From contig NZ_JAPENM010000005.1 of assembly GCF_026342035.1 (NCBI RefSeq), forward strand, positions 370,232-434,231: a DNA stretch of 64,000 nt. Direction: 5' to 3'. The notes beneath the pieces were generated by a model. The model ran no database searches, was not told where the DNA came from, and worked only from the letters and a program-made list of their open reading frames with translations. Origin of the DNA: Aldersonia sp. NBC_00410 (GTDB taxonomy: Bacteria; Actinomycetota; Actinomycetes; Mycobacteriales; Mycobacteriaceae). Made by a program: the position numbers and the translations under genes. Shown here one piece after another: positions 44,178-52,391 of this stretch (position 1 is the first letter of the stretch; each line of letters starts with the position of its first letter).

Positions 44178-45020
44178 TCACGTCGGTGGGGTGAACTGGC
44201 TGACGGTGAACTCCGCGCCCTGCGGATCACGAACCACCGCGTCGCGGGTCCATTCGGTATCCGTACTCGACACGACCTTGCCGCCGAGCCGCTCCGCCGT
44301 GGCTGCCGAGTCGTCGCGGTCGGCCACCGTGAAACTCACATGCCAATGCTGGTTCTCGTCCTCGCCGGTAGCCACCACCCACGCGATCGCGTCGGCGAAA
44401 CCGGGCGGCGCCGAGATCGCGGCCTGCCGTTCGTGGATCGTGGGATCCACGGTGGCCGCGAGGTGATCGCCGTACCCGGGTCGGCGGACCATCGTGGCGA
44501 AACCGACTTCGTCGAACTCCCAGCCGAAGATGCTGCGGTAGAACGGCTTCGCGCGTGCCGGATCGTCGGTGTGCAGGTCGCTGAAATTCCACGCGCCCGG
44601 CACGTTGACCGATTGCACGCCGACCCGGCGACCGGCCTGCCACACCCGGAACGTGGTTCCGGTCGGGTCGGCGTACTCGACCCACGTTCCGGCCGGCCCC
44701 GGTGTTGTCGGCGGGGTGACTATCCGCCCACCCGCGGCGATGACACGGTCGGCAAAGGAGTGCGCGTCGTCGACCGCGACGTAGGTCTGCCATGCGGCTG
44801 TGCCTGCCGCGCCGGTCGGTTTGGCCGGCCCGCCGAGTCCACCGGCATCTGCGCCGCCGACTTGCGCGATCAGATATCGGAACGGTGAATCCGGTGGTGT
44901 CACCTCGGTGAAATCCCAGCCGAGCAGGCCGCCGTAGAAGGCCGCCGCGGCGTCGACATCGTCGGGTTCGAGATCGATCCAGGACGGAACACCCTGCGGA
45001 TACGTGCGTGAAATCGACAT
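44178..45020 (-). CDS. Double VOC-domain protein
   Basis: The 280-residue product has two vicinal-oxygen-chelate modules: PQGVPSWIDLEPDDVDAAAAFYGGLLGW at the start and PGAWNFSDLHTDDPARAKPFYRSIFGWEF after about residue 145, each followed by a glyoxalase-like strand pattern. The family holds enzymes and antibiotic-binding proteins; no function is fixed. ATG 45020 was chosen because GGAG lies 6 bases before it; another ATG 12 bases upstream is possible. Confidence 0.85.
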   Translation of the reverse strand: MSISRTYPQGVPSWIDLEPDDVDAAAAFYGGLLGWDFTEVTPPDSPFRYLIAQVGGADAGGLGGPAKPTGAAGTAAWQTYVAVDDAHSFADRVIAAGGRIVTPPTTPGPAGTWVEYADPTGTTFRVWQAGRRVGVQSVNVPGAWNFSDLHTDDPARAKPFYRSIFGWEFDEVGFATMVRRPGYGDHLAATVDPTIHERQAAISAPPGFADAIAWVVATGEDENQHWHVSFTVADRDDSAATAERLGGKVVSSTDTEWTRDAVVRDPQGAEFTVSQFTPPT

Positions 45021-45111
45021 TGTTGTCTCCATCTCGCGTTTTCCAGTTGGCTCGACTGTCACGCTAGCGCCGGGCACCGACAGGTCCGCCTCGCCACCAT
45101 GCCGGAACAGG

Positions 45112-45138
45112 TGTCGATCGGGCCGGCCTCGAATCGTC
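45112..45138 (+). promoter_or_regulatory. Putative ECF42 promoter for the YCII-sigma operon
   Basis: TGTCGA (45112-45117) and CGTC (45135-45138) are 17 bases apart, matching the reported ECF42 target (-35 TGTCGA, -10 CGTC or CGAC). It lies 68 bases before the YCII gene start, so the sigma factor probably drives its own operon. Confidence 0.6.
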
Positions 45139-45205
45139 ATGTAGGTGTCCGGCGCAGGTGCAAGGATCGAACTCGCCGATGCCGGACCCGACGAAAGGAA
45201 AGACG

Positions 45206-45604
45206 ATGCGATACGCACTGTTGGTCAACCACGGCGAACCGGCCCCCGGCGAAATCCCGGACGACGCGATCGCCGCAACGCAGGTGGCGTTCGGCAAGTA
45301 CGCCGACGACCTGATCACCGCCGGAGTACTGGTCGGCGCCGACATCCTGGTGCCGAGCGAAGCCACCACGACCGTGACGTTGCGCGAGGGCAGCCTGAAA
45401 ATCCAGGACGGGCCGTTCGTGGAATCGAAGGAGATGCTGGCGGGGGTTTTCGTCATCGACGTTCCGGATCTGGACGCGGCATTGGCCTGGGCGCAGCGGT
45501 GCCCGGCCGCGCAGTACGGCGTCATCGAGGTTCGTCCGGCGGCGACGTCGATCATCGACGGTAACTGGTCGGACGGATGCCGCCTGGACGGGGCGGGAGC
45601 CTGA
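45206..45604 (+). CDS. YCII-related (DGPF) protein
   Basis: The 132-residue product has the YCII fold with LREGSLKIQDGPFVESKEM and VFVIDVPDLDAALAWA, and the DGPF motif at about 76-79. Members are thought to be small enzymes or stress-related binding proteins. The ATG at 45206 has AAAGGAAAG upstream. DGPF genes are the conserved partners of ECF42 sigma factors, and the sigma gene here begins 1 base after its stop. Confidence 0.9.
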   Translation: MRYALLVNHGEPAPGEIPDDAIAATQVAFGKYADDLITAGVLVGADILVPSEATTTVTLREGSLKIQDGPFVESKEMLAGVFVIDVPDLDAALAWAQRCPAAQYGVIEVRPAATSIIDGNWSDGCRLDGAGA

Positions 45605-45605
45605 C

Positions 45606-46838
45606 CTGACCGATCGGGTTGTCGCGCAACGGGTCGCCGATATCTCGCGCGACTCGCGAGCCCGGCTGGTGGCGCTGCTCGCCTCCTCGACCCGGGACAT
45701 CGCGGCCGCCGAGGATGCGGTGTCGGACGCCGTCGAGAGCGCACTGCGGACCTGGCGCTCCGATGACTTCCCGCACAACCCGGAAGGGTGGCTGCTCACC
45801 GTGGCGCGCAACAAGCTTCGTGACCGGTTCCGGTCTGCGGCGCACCGCACATCGGCGCCGCTCGACGAGCTCGTCGGGTCGGAACCGGTCACCGGCGACC
45901 ACGTGCCGGCAATCATCGAAGACAGGCGACTGGAGCTGATGTTCGTCTGCGCGCATCCCGCCATCGATCCGATGATCCGTACCCCACTCATGTTGCAGGC
46001 GGTGCTAGGTCTCGACGCGAAGGAGATCGCGGCGGCCTTCGCTGTGCCCGCGTCGACGATGTCGCAGCGGCTCGTGCGGGCGAAACGCCGTATCCGCGAT
46101 GCCGGGATCGCCTTCGCGATCCCCGCTCCCGATGCGATGGCCGGGCGCCTGGATGCGGTGCTGGAGGCAGTGTACGGCGCCTTCGCCGTGGACTGGCGCG
46201 GCACAGCCGATGTGACCCAACGTGATTCGCTCGCCGGGGAAGCGCTGCACTTGGCGCGGACACTAGCGGAGTTGATGCCCGATGATCCGGAGGTGCTCGG
46301 CCTGAATGCCCTGATCGCAATGTCGGCCGCGCGCACGCCGGCGCGGCAGCGCGACGGCATCCTGGTCCCGGTCGACCAGCAGGACACCGCGCGGTGGGAC
46401 GAGGAGCTGGTCGAGGAGGGGGAGTCGCTGCTGTCCCGTGCGCATGCGCTGCGTCGGCGCGGGCGGTTTCAACTCGAGGCGGCGGTGCAGTCCGTGCACT
46501 GCGACCGCAGGCGCACCGGCGTGACCGATTGGGCCGCAATCGAATTGCTCTATCGCGCACTTCTCGACCTCGTCCCCACTCTGGGAGCTGCCGTATCCCT
46601 TGCGGTCGTGATCGGCGAAACACAGGGTCCGACTGCAGGTTTGGCATATCTGGACCGCATCGACCCGCACAGCATCGCGCGCTTTCAACCGGCGTGGGCC
46701 GCGCGTGCGCACCTGTTGGTGGGTGCGGGACGGCTGTCGGAAGCCATCGATGCCTACGGCCGCGCGATCGACCTTGCCACCGATCCGGCAATGCGCGGGT
46801 TCCTGGAAGCCGCGCGAGCGTCGGCGGCCGGCGGGTGA
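45606..46838 (+). CDS. ECF42-type RNA polymerase sigma factor with C-terminal extension
   Basis: The 410-residue product has sigma region 2 (NPEGWLLTVARNKLRDRF region), region 4 (LGLDAKEIAAAFAVPASTMSQRLVRAKRRI) and a long C-terminal TPR-like domain (LARTLAELMPDDPEVLGLNALIAMSAAR and later GLAYLDRIDPHSIARFQPAWAARAHLLVGAGRLSEA) as in group ECF42, which works without an anti-sigma factor. Homology reaches upstream to LTDRVVAQRVADISRDSRARLVALLAS, so the natural start should be at about 45606, where the codon is CTG, 6 bases after GGGAG. The first standard start in this frame, GTG 45669, would delete part of region 2. Either CTG is used or a base change has occurred. Confidence 0.88.
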   Translation: MTDRVVAQRVADISRDSRARLVALLASSTRDIAAAEDAVSDAVESALRTWRSDDFPHNPEGWLLTVARNKLRDRFRSAAHRTSAPLDELVGSEPVTGDHVPAIIEDRRLELMFVCAHPAIDPMIRTPLMLQAVLGLDAKEIAAAFAVPASTMSQRLVRAKRRIRDAGIAFAIPAPDAMAGRLDAVLEAVYGAFAVDWRGTADVTQRDSLAGEALHLARTLAELMPDDPEVLGLNALIAMSAARTPARQRDGILVPVDQQDTARWDEELVEEGESLLSRAHALRRRGRFQLEAAVQSVHCDRRRTGVTDWAAIELLYRALLDLVPTLGAAVSLAVVIGETQGPTAGLAYLDRIDPHSIARFQPAWAARAHLLVGAGRLSEAIDAYGRAIDLATDPAMRGFLEAARASAAGG

Positions 46839-46848
46839 TCGGGATCGG

Positions 46849-47973
46849 TCAGCGCCGCACGCCGTGGTAGATGCCGCGGCGCACGATCCATGGCTGCAGC
46901 ACCCGGTCGATGGACCACGCGGGAAACCGGAACGCGTGGCCGGTGGGCGCGAATACCTCGAGACCGTCGGGCTGGACCCCGAGCACCGAACCCCACCGTC
47001 GGCCACGGGGTCGGTAGTCGCGCAACTGCCGGTCGGCGAACAGGGCACGCACATTGTGCGCGAGCAGGCGATCGGCCCGGTTGCGCGCCGAGTTTCGCAG
47101 TGGGTCGGTCGCCGCGACGTCCCCGACGGCGAAGATCTCCCGATGATCGGGCGTCTGGAGGGTGGGTCGCACGCGGACGAAGCCGTGCTCGTCGAGCAGG
47201 TCGGGCGGGAGCCACGAGGTGTTCGGTCGCACCCGGCCGATTGCCCACAGCACGCTGTCGGCCGATGCCGCGGCCTGCCCGCCCTGCCATTGCACGGGGT
47301 CGTTCGTAATTCGGTCGCAGGTGAAGCCATCGGGCACCACGGCGCGATGGCCCGGGTGCAGGCCGACCCCGAGTTCGGCGAGTCGGCCACGCACCCGCTG
47401 CCAGGCGCGTGGATGGTGTTGGGGGAGGGCCCGTTCGCCGGGAAAGTAGAGGTCGACGCGTTTGTCGGGCCATCGTCCGGCGATGTTCGCCGCGCTGGCG
47501 ACGGCCGCCGCGCCGCCACCAACGACGAGTACCGACGCGGAATCGGCGATCCGCGTATGGGCGGCGTTCAGATCGGCATCCACCTCGGTGGCGGACTGAA
47601 AGGCCGGCCGTCGCCAGAAGCCGTTCGCGACGCCGGTCGAGATGATCAGGGCGTCGTATTCTTCCGGCACCGTCGATCCATCGGCGTGGCGCACAGTGAC
47701 CTTGCGTGCGGCAACGTCGAGCGAGGTGAGCGCGCCATGGAGGACACGGACCTCGTCGAGGCCGCGGAACCGATCGAAGGGCAGCCAGTAGTCGCGTGCC
47801 CATGCCTCGGGGCGGCTGAGTCGGGTGCCGAGTTCCTGACCGCTGACCAGGCCCGGTTTGACCGAAATGCCGGTGACGTCGAAACGCTGCGCGAGATGGA
47901 TCGCGGTGAGCACACCGGTGTCGCCGAGCCCGGCGACAACCACACGGGGGCGGGTCGAGCGGCGCGTGTCCAT
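46849..47973 (-). CDS. FAD-dependent NAD(P)H oxidoreductase (NDH-2/FSP1-like)
   Basis: The 374-residue product is a two-dinucleotide-binding flavoprotein: VVVAGLGDTGVLTAI at the start, VLVVGGGAAAVASAANIAGRWP near 145-166 and FAVGDVAATDPL near 282-293. It resembles membrane-associated NDH-2 or FSP1-like quinone reductases but lacks a clear C-terminal anchor. The electron acceptor is unknown. ATG 47973 was chosen because the FAD motif follows in 10 residues. It is convergent with the sigma gene at 10 bases. Confidence 0.85.
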   Translation of the reverse strand: MDTRRSTRPRVVVAGLGDTGVLTAIHLAQRFDVTGISVKPGLVSGQELGTRLSRPEAWARDYWLPFDRFRGLDEVRVLHGALTSLDVAARKVTVRHADGSTVPEEYDALIISTGVANGFWRRPAFQSATEVDADLNAAHTRIADSASVLVVGGGAAAVASAANIAGRWPDKRVDLYFPGERALPQHHPRAWQRVRGRLAELGVGLHPGHRAVVPDGFTCDRITNDPVQWQGGQAAASADSVLWAIGRVRPNTSWLPPDLLDEHGFVRVRPTLQTPDHREIFAVGDVAATDPLRNSARNRADRLLAHNVRALFADRQLRDYRPRGRRWGSVLGVQPDGLEVFAPTGHAFRFPAWSIDRVLQPWIVRRGIYHGVRR

Positions 47974-48050
47974 CCACGCGATACTCGCACACCGATCAGG
48001 AGGCGTGCGCAGCCGCGCATACCCCCGGATCGCCACCCGAGGGCGGGGAT

Positions 48051-48365
48051 ATGGTCGGGGATGTGGCGAACGTGAACGGTCCGACTTTCGCCGTCCTGCT
48101 GTGGTCCCGCCCCGGTCTCGCGGCCGAGGCAACCGCATACGAGGACAAGGTCCTTCCCCTGCTCGAGGTGCACGGCGGCACGCTGGTGCAACGACTGCGC
48201 AGCGCGTCCACCGACGCCGAGCAACCCGTGGAAATACAGACGATCAGGTTCGCCAGCGACGCCGCATACGCCGCATACATGGCGGATCCACGACGCACCG
48301 ACCTGGCCGAGGAACGCGATCGGGTGATCGCCCGGACAGAGCTCATTTCGGTGGAGTTCCGATGA
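48051..48365 (+). CDS. Small dimeric alpha-beta barrel-like protein (DUF1330-like)
   Basis: The 104-residue product has the pattern of a small ferredoxin-fold protein: FAVLLWSRPGLAAEATAYEDKVLPLL, then VEIQTIRFASDAAYAAYMADPRR. It resembles DUF1330/YciI-like proteins of unknown role. The ATG at 48051 was used; GTG 48063 or 48072 are possible. Its stop overlaps the ATG of the downstream ADH remnant. Confidence 0.7.
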   Translation: MVGDVANVNGPTFAVLLWSRPGLAAEATAYEDKVLPLLEVHGGTLVQRLRSASTDAEQPVEIQTIRFASDAAYAAYMADPRRTDLAEERDRVIARTELISVEFR

Positions 48366-48604
48366 CGGCGGCGGTCGTCACGTCGTTCGACGAGCCGCCG
48401 CACTACCCGGATTTCGACATCCCGCAGCCGCACTGTGCCGACGAGGTCGACGCTGTGAAGATCGCTGCCGCAATGAAACCGGCGATGTCGTCCTGGCTGG
48501 CACTTCGTCGTCGGGTGGCGATTCGTGAGCTTCGTCATGCCATAGGGGGACGGTCGCGGCGACGGCTCGAATGGTTCGCAGGGGAGAAGCGGTCACGGGC
48601 ATGA
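48362..48604 (+). pseudogene. Remnant of a zinc-type alcohol dehydrogenase/quinone reductase
   Basis: The frame begins AAVVTSFDEPPHYPDFD then IPQPHCADEV, the typical N-terminus of such a reductase, but jumps after ADEV straight to DAVKIAAAMKPAMSSWLALRRRV, which in full-length relatives lies roughly 100 residues further on. After that the frame turns into low-similarity sequence (AIRELRHAIGGRSRRR) and stops. An internal deletion plus later loss of the C-terminal half fits best. The catalytic and nucleotide-binding parts are gone. It overlaps the preceding gene as ATGA. Confidence 0.65.
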
Positions 48605-48662
48605 AATCGTCGCGCGGGCCGGCGATTCGTGGAGACGTACGCAGCGACGGTAAATTCTCTAC

Positions 48663-49355
48663 ATGGCTGACGAACGGAGCTCGAGGAAAGTGCGTCAGCA
48701 CGACTTCGATGATCTCGACGAGCGCATCATGGATGCCACGCTCGCCCGCATCACTCAGGTCGGCATCCGCCGCAGCAGCCTGGAGGACATCGCGCGCCGC
48801 GTCGGGATCAACCGGATCACCATCCACCGCCGGTTCGATGGCAAGGACAATCTGATCGAGGCGGTCCTCGAGCGCGAGGCACGTCGCATGCTCACCGAGG
48901 TGACCGCGATCGCGACCACCGTTCGCGGAGTGGATGCACAGATCGAGGAGACGGTGCTGCATGTGCTGCTGAACACGCGGATGCACCGGCTTGCCACCCA
49001 GCAGGCCGATGTCGCCCCAGACGAGGCGCTCGCGTTCTATACGGTGCAGGGCGAGCGGCTGATCTCGGTCGGTGTCGACTACATCGCCGGAATGCTCCGG
49101 CACGCCCAGGCCAACGGGCTCATTGACGCCTACGATGCCGGTCCGGTAGCTGAAATCGTTGCCCGGCTTGCACATTCACTCATGCTGACGCCGGGTGGCG
49201 GTGCCGTCGATTTCGCGGATATCGATAGCGCGCGGGCCTTCGTCCGGGCGACGATCGTTCCGCTGATGAAGCACGGAATTTCCACTCGCGCAGAGGAGAA
49301 GGTCGCTGAACCAGCCCGCGACAGTGCCCAGCGGGCATCCGCTTGTACCCCGTAA
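48663..49355 (+). CDS. TetR-family regulator
   Basis: The 230-residue product has a TetR helix-turn-helix at about 22-68 (IMDATLARITQVGIRRSS, then DIARRVGINRITIHRRFDGKDNLI). The ligand domain is helical with HVLLNTRMHRLATQQADVAP. No target is obvious: the neighbours are the ADH remnant upstream and a convergent MFS gene 37 bases downstream. ATG 48663 was used. Confidence 0.88.
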   Translation: MADERSSRKVRQHDFDDLDERIMDATLARITQVGIRRSSLEDIARRVGINRITIHRRFDGKDNLIEAVLEREARRMLTEVTAIATTVRGVDAQIEETVLHVLLNTRMHRLATQQADVAPDEALAFYTVQGERLISVGVDYIAGMLRHAQANGLIDAYDAGPVAEIVARLAHSLMLTPGGGAVDFADIDSARAFVRATIVPLMKHGISTRAEEKVAEPARDSAQRASACTP

Positions 49356-49392
49356 GGCGTCCGGGCTCGGCCCGTTTGGCTAGTGCTCGGTC

Positions 49393-50670
49393 TCACGATT
49401 GGATGCCGGCCGAAGGCATGTCGAGGACGCGGCCGCTCTTCGATGCTGCCCCCGTCTGTTCTGGCGCGGATGTCGTTCGCGGCAATAGGAACAGTGTGCC
49501 GAAGAGCAGAATCCCGGCCAACGCCAAAGCCACACGCGGACTGGTGAGTTCGGCCAGGACACCCCACAGGACGGTGAGCACCGCGATGCTCATCGTGGTG
49601 CCCATCGCCCACGCCGAGAGTACCCGGGCCTGGCGGTCGTCGCGGGTGGCGTTCATCCGATATGCGGCGGAGACCGGGGTGAAGATGCTCGCGCAGACGA
49701 TTAGCCCGAACTCGACGACGATCACGGTGAGCAGCCCGGCCGGCCCGGGTTGCACAAATGCCAGCCCGATGGGCCAGCAGGCGCGCAGGGCGCCGAAGCG
49801 TCGTAGCACAGTGTGTTCGCCGTAGCGCACCGTGACGCGTCGCGCGAGGCGTGCACCGATCAGCCCGCCGACGCAGGGAATGGCGAATGCCAGTCCGTAC
49901 TGCCAGACCGTGAACTGCAGGTGCCCAAGCATCAGCACGGCCAGCAGCGGTTCGCCGGCCATGATCAATCCGTTGACCAGCGCGGTGTTGACGAACAACC
50001 GGCGAAGAGTCGGCCGGGCGAGGATATAGCGCCACCCCTCGGCGATGTCGCTCCAGCGGCGCGGTCGGGTTTCCGTTCGAGTGGGGACTCGTTCCGGTCC
50101 GCGAATCGCGGAGACACCCAGCGCCGAGAGCAGGTAACTCGCCGCGTCGATGACGACAGTGGTCACCGGACCCCACAACCCGATTGCCGCGCCGCCCACC
50201 GGCGGCCCGACGATGGTGGCCGACCAGGTGGTGGATTCGAATCGACTGGTGGCGATCAGGAGTCGGTCGGCGGGGACAATCGTCTTCACATACGCGCCGC
50301 TGGCGGCCGTGAACGCGATCTTCGCGGCCGCGATCACGGTGGCGACCACCAGAAGTTGCGCGAACGACAATACGTTCAGGCAGTAGGCGACTGGTATGGA
50401 GGCAAGCGCTGCGAAGCGGGCGAGGTCCATCGCGATCATGATCGGCCGCTTGGCACGAAACTCCATCCACGGACCGAGCGGCACCGCCAGTAACGCTCCG
50501 ATCGCGAGCCCGCCCGACGACAGGGCCGCCACTTGCGCCGGGCCGGCGCCGAGGACCTCGATGGCGATGAGCGAGAACGCTCCGAAGCCGAGCCCGGTTC
50601 CATACGCGCTGGCGGCGCAGGACCCCCACAGCCACCCGAATGCCGCACCCAGCCGTTGTTGTCGCCGCAT
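49393..50670 (-). CDS. MFS exporter
   Basis: The 425-residue product has twelve membrane segments and the MFS pattern: first at FGWLWGSCAASAYGTGLGFGAF, the loop 2-3 region MEFRAKRPIMIAMDLARF and a central cytoplasmic loop with GPERVPTRTETRPRRWSDI. It resembles DHA3-type drug or siderophore exporters; the substrate is unknown. ATG 50670 was preferred over TTG 50697 because the palindrome at 50700-50716 lies in a sensible position for the former. It is divergent from a LysR gene. Confidence 0.86.
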   Translation of the reverse strand: MRRQQRLGAAFGWLWGSCAASAYGTGLGFGAFSLIAIEVLGAGPAQVAALSSGGLAIGALLAVPLGPWMEFRAKRPIMIAMDLARFAALASIPVAYCLNVLSFAQLLVVATVIAAAKIAFTAASGAYVKTIVPADRLLIATSRFESTTWSATIVGPPVGGAAIGLWGPVTTVVIDAASYLLSALGVSAIRGPERVPTRTETRPRRWSDIAEGWRYILARPTLRRLFVNTALVNGLIMAGEPLLAVLMLGHLQFTVWQYGLAFAIPCVGGLIGARLARRVTVRYGEHTVLRRFGALRACWPIGLAFVQPGPAGLLTVIVVEFGLIVCASIFTPVSAAYRMNATRDDRQARVLSAWAMGTTMSIAVLTVLWGVLAELTSPRVALALAGILLFGTLFLLPRTTSAPEQTGAASKSGRVLDMPSAGIQS

Positions 50671-50699
50671 CGTGGACGCCCGCTCGCTTCTGTCCAAGT

Positions 50700-50716
50700 G
50701 ACAACCCGCTGTTGTC
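50700..50716. promoter_or_regulatory. LysR-type site 1 (MFS side)
   Basis: GACAAC-CCGCT-GTTGTC is a perfect 6-bp-arm repeat with 5-base spacer, 29 bases upstream of the MFS ATG. The same architecture recurs at 50774. Confidence 0.65.
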
Positions 50717-50773
50717 CGGACAGATCAAATCCGATGGTCGGCCCTCGTCGCGAACAACATGCGAGCGGCGCGT

Positions 50774-50790
50774 CACAACGTGTTGTTGTG
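50774..50790. promoter_or_regulatory. LysR-type site 2 (LysR side)
   Basis: CACAAC-GTGTT-GTTGTG has 6-bp arms and a 5-base spacer, ending 16 bases before the LysR GTG. It is 74 bp, about seven helical turns, from site 1 and shares the ACAAC/GTTGT core. Confidence 0.65.
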
Positions 50791-50806
50791 GAGATAGGTT
50801 CTCGGG

Positions 50807-51739
50807 GTGGATCTCGATGCGGTTCGTACCTTCGTTGCGGTGATCGATGCCGGCCAGTTCCAGGCCGCCGCGGACGATCTGGGGATCACCCAGCAGGGGG
50901 TATCGAGACGGGTGTCGGTCCTGGAGCGCGAACTCGGCGTGGCACTTTTCGTGCGCAGCGCCAGGGGTGTACGACCGACGATCGACGGGCAAGCGCTGCT
51001 GCCCCATGCGCGCGAGCTGCTGCGCGCCGCGGACCGCGCCGCGGCGGCGGTGACGCCTGGGCGCCGGGCGCTTCGAATCGACGTCGTCAGCCGCAGAATC
51101 GCGCCGGCCGGCGTCCTGCACGCCTTCTACCAGCAGCACTCCGATATCGAGCTGGATGTCGTCGCTCTACCCAATGCCGACGCAGCCGCGGCACTGGCCG
51201 AGGTGAGCGAGGGCAGGCTCGATGCGACATTCCGGTCACTGCGCGACTCCCGTCGCACCGTCGGGCCCGGGCTGCGATCCGCGCGCGTGATCGACGACCG
51301 CCACCAACTGCTGGTCGGACCGCGGCACCACCTGGCAAACGCCGAAGGCGTGACACCGGCAGAGCTTGCCGACCACCCGATCTGGATGCCAGGGATGTCC
51401 GACCCGGAGCCCATCGGCTACTACGAGGATCTGGCGACGGCCTTCGGACTCACGATCGACACCATCGGGCCGAGCTTCGGGCACGAGGCACTTCTTGCCG
51501 AGATAGCCGACTCGTCCCGGCTCGCGACGTTCGTCGGCGAGGGTTCGCGTTACCTCTGGCCGGAAAGCTACGACCTGCGCCGCATTCCCGTCATCGATCC
51601 CACGCCGGTTTACCCGCTCTCGGTGATCTGGCGCGCCGACAACAAACATCCCGTCCTCGCCGCCTTCCTCGAGTACCTCGACTCGAGGTACCTGGCGACA
51701 ACCGGCGCCAATGTGTGGTGCCCCGATTGGGCGCGCTGA
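50807..51739 (+). CDS. LysR-family regulator
   Basis: The 310-residue product has an N-terminal winged helix (VRTFVAVIDAGQFQAAADDLG, then QQGVSRRVSVLERELGVALF) and a substrate-binding co-inducer domain (RIDVVSRRIAPAGVLHAFYQQHSDIELDVV to the C-terminus). It starts at GTG 50807 and is divergent from the MFS gene, its most likely target through the two matching sites between them. The inducer is unknown. Its 3' end lies 10 bases from the convergent upp gene. Confidence 0.9.
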   Translation: MDLDAVRTFVAVIDAGQFQAAADDLGITQQGVSRRVSVLERELGVALFVRSARGVRPTIDGQALLPHARELLRAADRAAAAVTPGRRALRIDVVSRRIAPAGVLHAFYQQHSDIELDVVALPNADAAAALAEVSEGRLDATFRSLRDSRRTVGPGLRSARVIDDRHQLLVGPRHHLANAEGVTPAELADHPIWMPGMSDPEPIGYYEDLATAFGLTIDTIGPSFGHEALLAEIADSSRLATFVGEGSRYLWPESYDLRRIPVIDPTPVYPLSVIWRADNKHPVLAAFLEYLDSRYLATTGANVWCPDWAR

Positions 51740-51748
51740 AACACAAGC

Positions 51749-52378
51749 CTATTTCGTGCCGAACATGCGATCGCCGACATCGCCGAGACCGGGCCGGATA
51801 TAACCATTTTCGTCGAGCTCGCGGTCGATCGCGGCGGTGAACACCGGCACATCGGGATGCGCGGCGTCGAGCGCCGCCAAGCCTTCCGGGCAGGCGAGCA
51901 GGCAGACGAACTTGATCGACTTCGGGCTGTATTCCTTGATCCGGTCCACCGCCGCGACGGCCGAGTGGCCGGTGGCGAGCAGCGGATCGACCACGACGAC
52001 GTCGCGTTCGTCGAGATCGCCAGGCATCTTGAAGTAATACTCCACGGCCACCATCGTTTTGGGGTCACGGTAGAGGCCGATATGACCCACCCGCGCGCCG
52101 GGAACGACGGAGAGCATGCCGTCGACGATCCCGGTGCCGGCGCGCATGACGGCCGCGAACACGACCTTCTTGCCGTCGATCGCCCTGCTGGTTGTCACCT
52201 CGAGCGGGGTCTCGATCTTGATCTCGTGCATCGGGGTATCGCGCAGCACCTCGTAGGCCATCAGCGTGGATAGTTCGCCGAGCAACCGACGAAAGTCGTT
52301 GGTGGAGGCATCTTTGTCCCGCATCAGGGTCAGCTTGTGCTGCACCAGGGGATGGTCGATCACATGTACGGTGCCCAT
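51749..52378 (-). CDS. upp: Uracil phosphoribosyltransferase
   Basis: The 209-residue product is a full-length UPRT. It carries [21 protein letters not shown] at the start, [14 protein letters not shown], the PRPP-binding [21 protein letters not shown] around 125-145 and [17 protein letters not shown] at the end. It converts uracil plus PRPP to UMP. Being last in an operon with urc4 and urc1 it fits the first step of the URC uracil-degradation route (URC6 in Lachancea) as well as salvage. ATG 52378 has CGGAGCG upstream. Confidence 0.96.
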   Translation of the reverse strand: MGTVHVIDHPLVQHKLTLMRDKDASTNDFRRLLGELSTLMAYEVLRDTPMHEIKIETPLEVTTSRAIDGKKVVFAAVMRAGTGIVDGMLSVVPGARVGHIGLYRDPKTMVAVEYYFKMPGDLDERDVVVVDPLLATGHSAVAAVDRIKEYSPKSIKFVCLLACPEGLAALDAAHPDVPVFTAAIDRELDENGYIRPGLGDVGDRMFGTK

Positions 52379-52391
52379 CGGTCGCTCCGTT

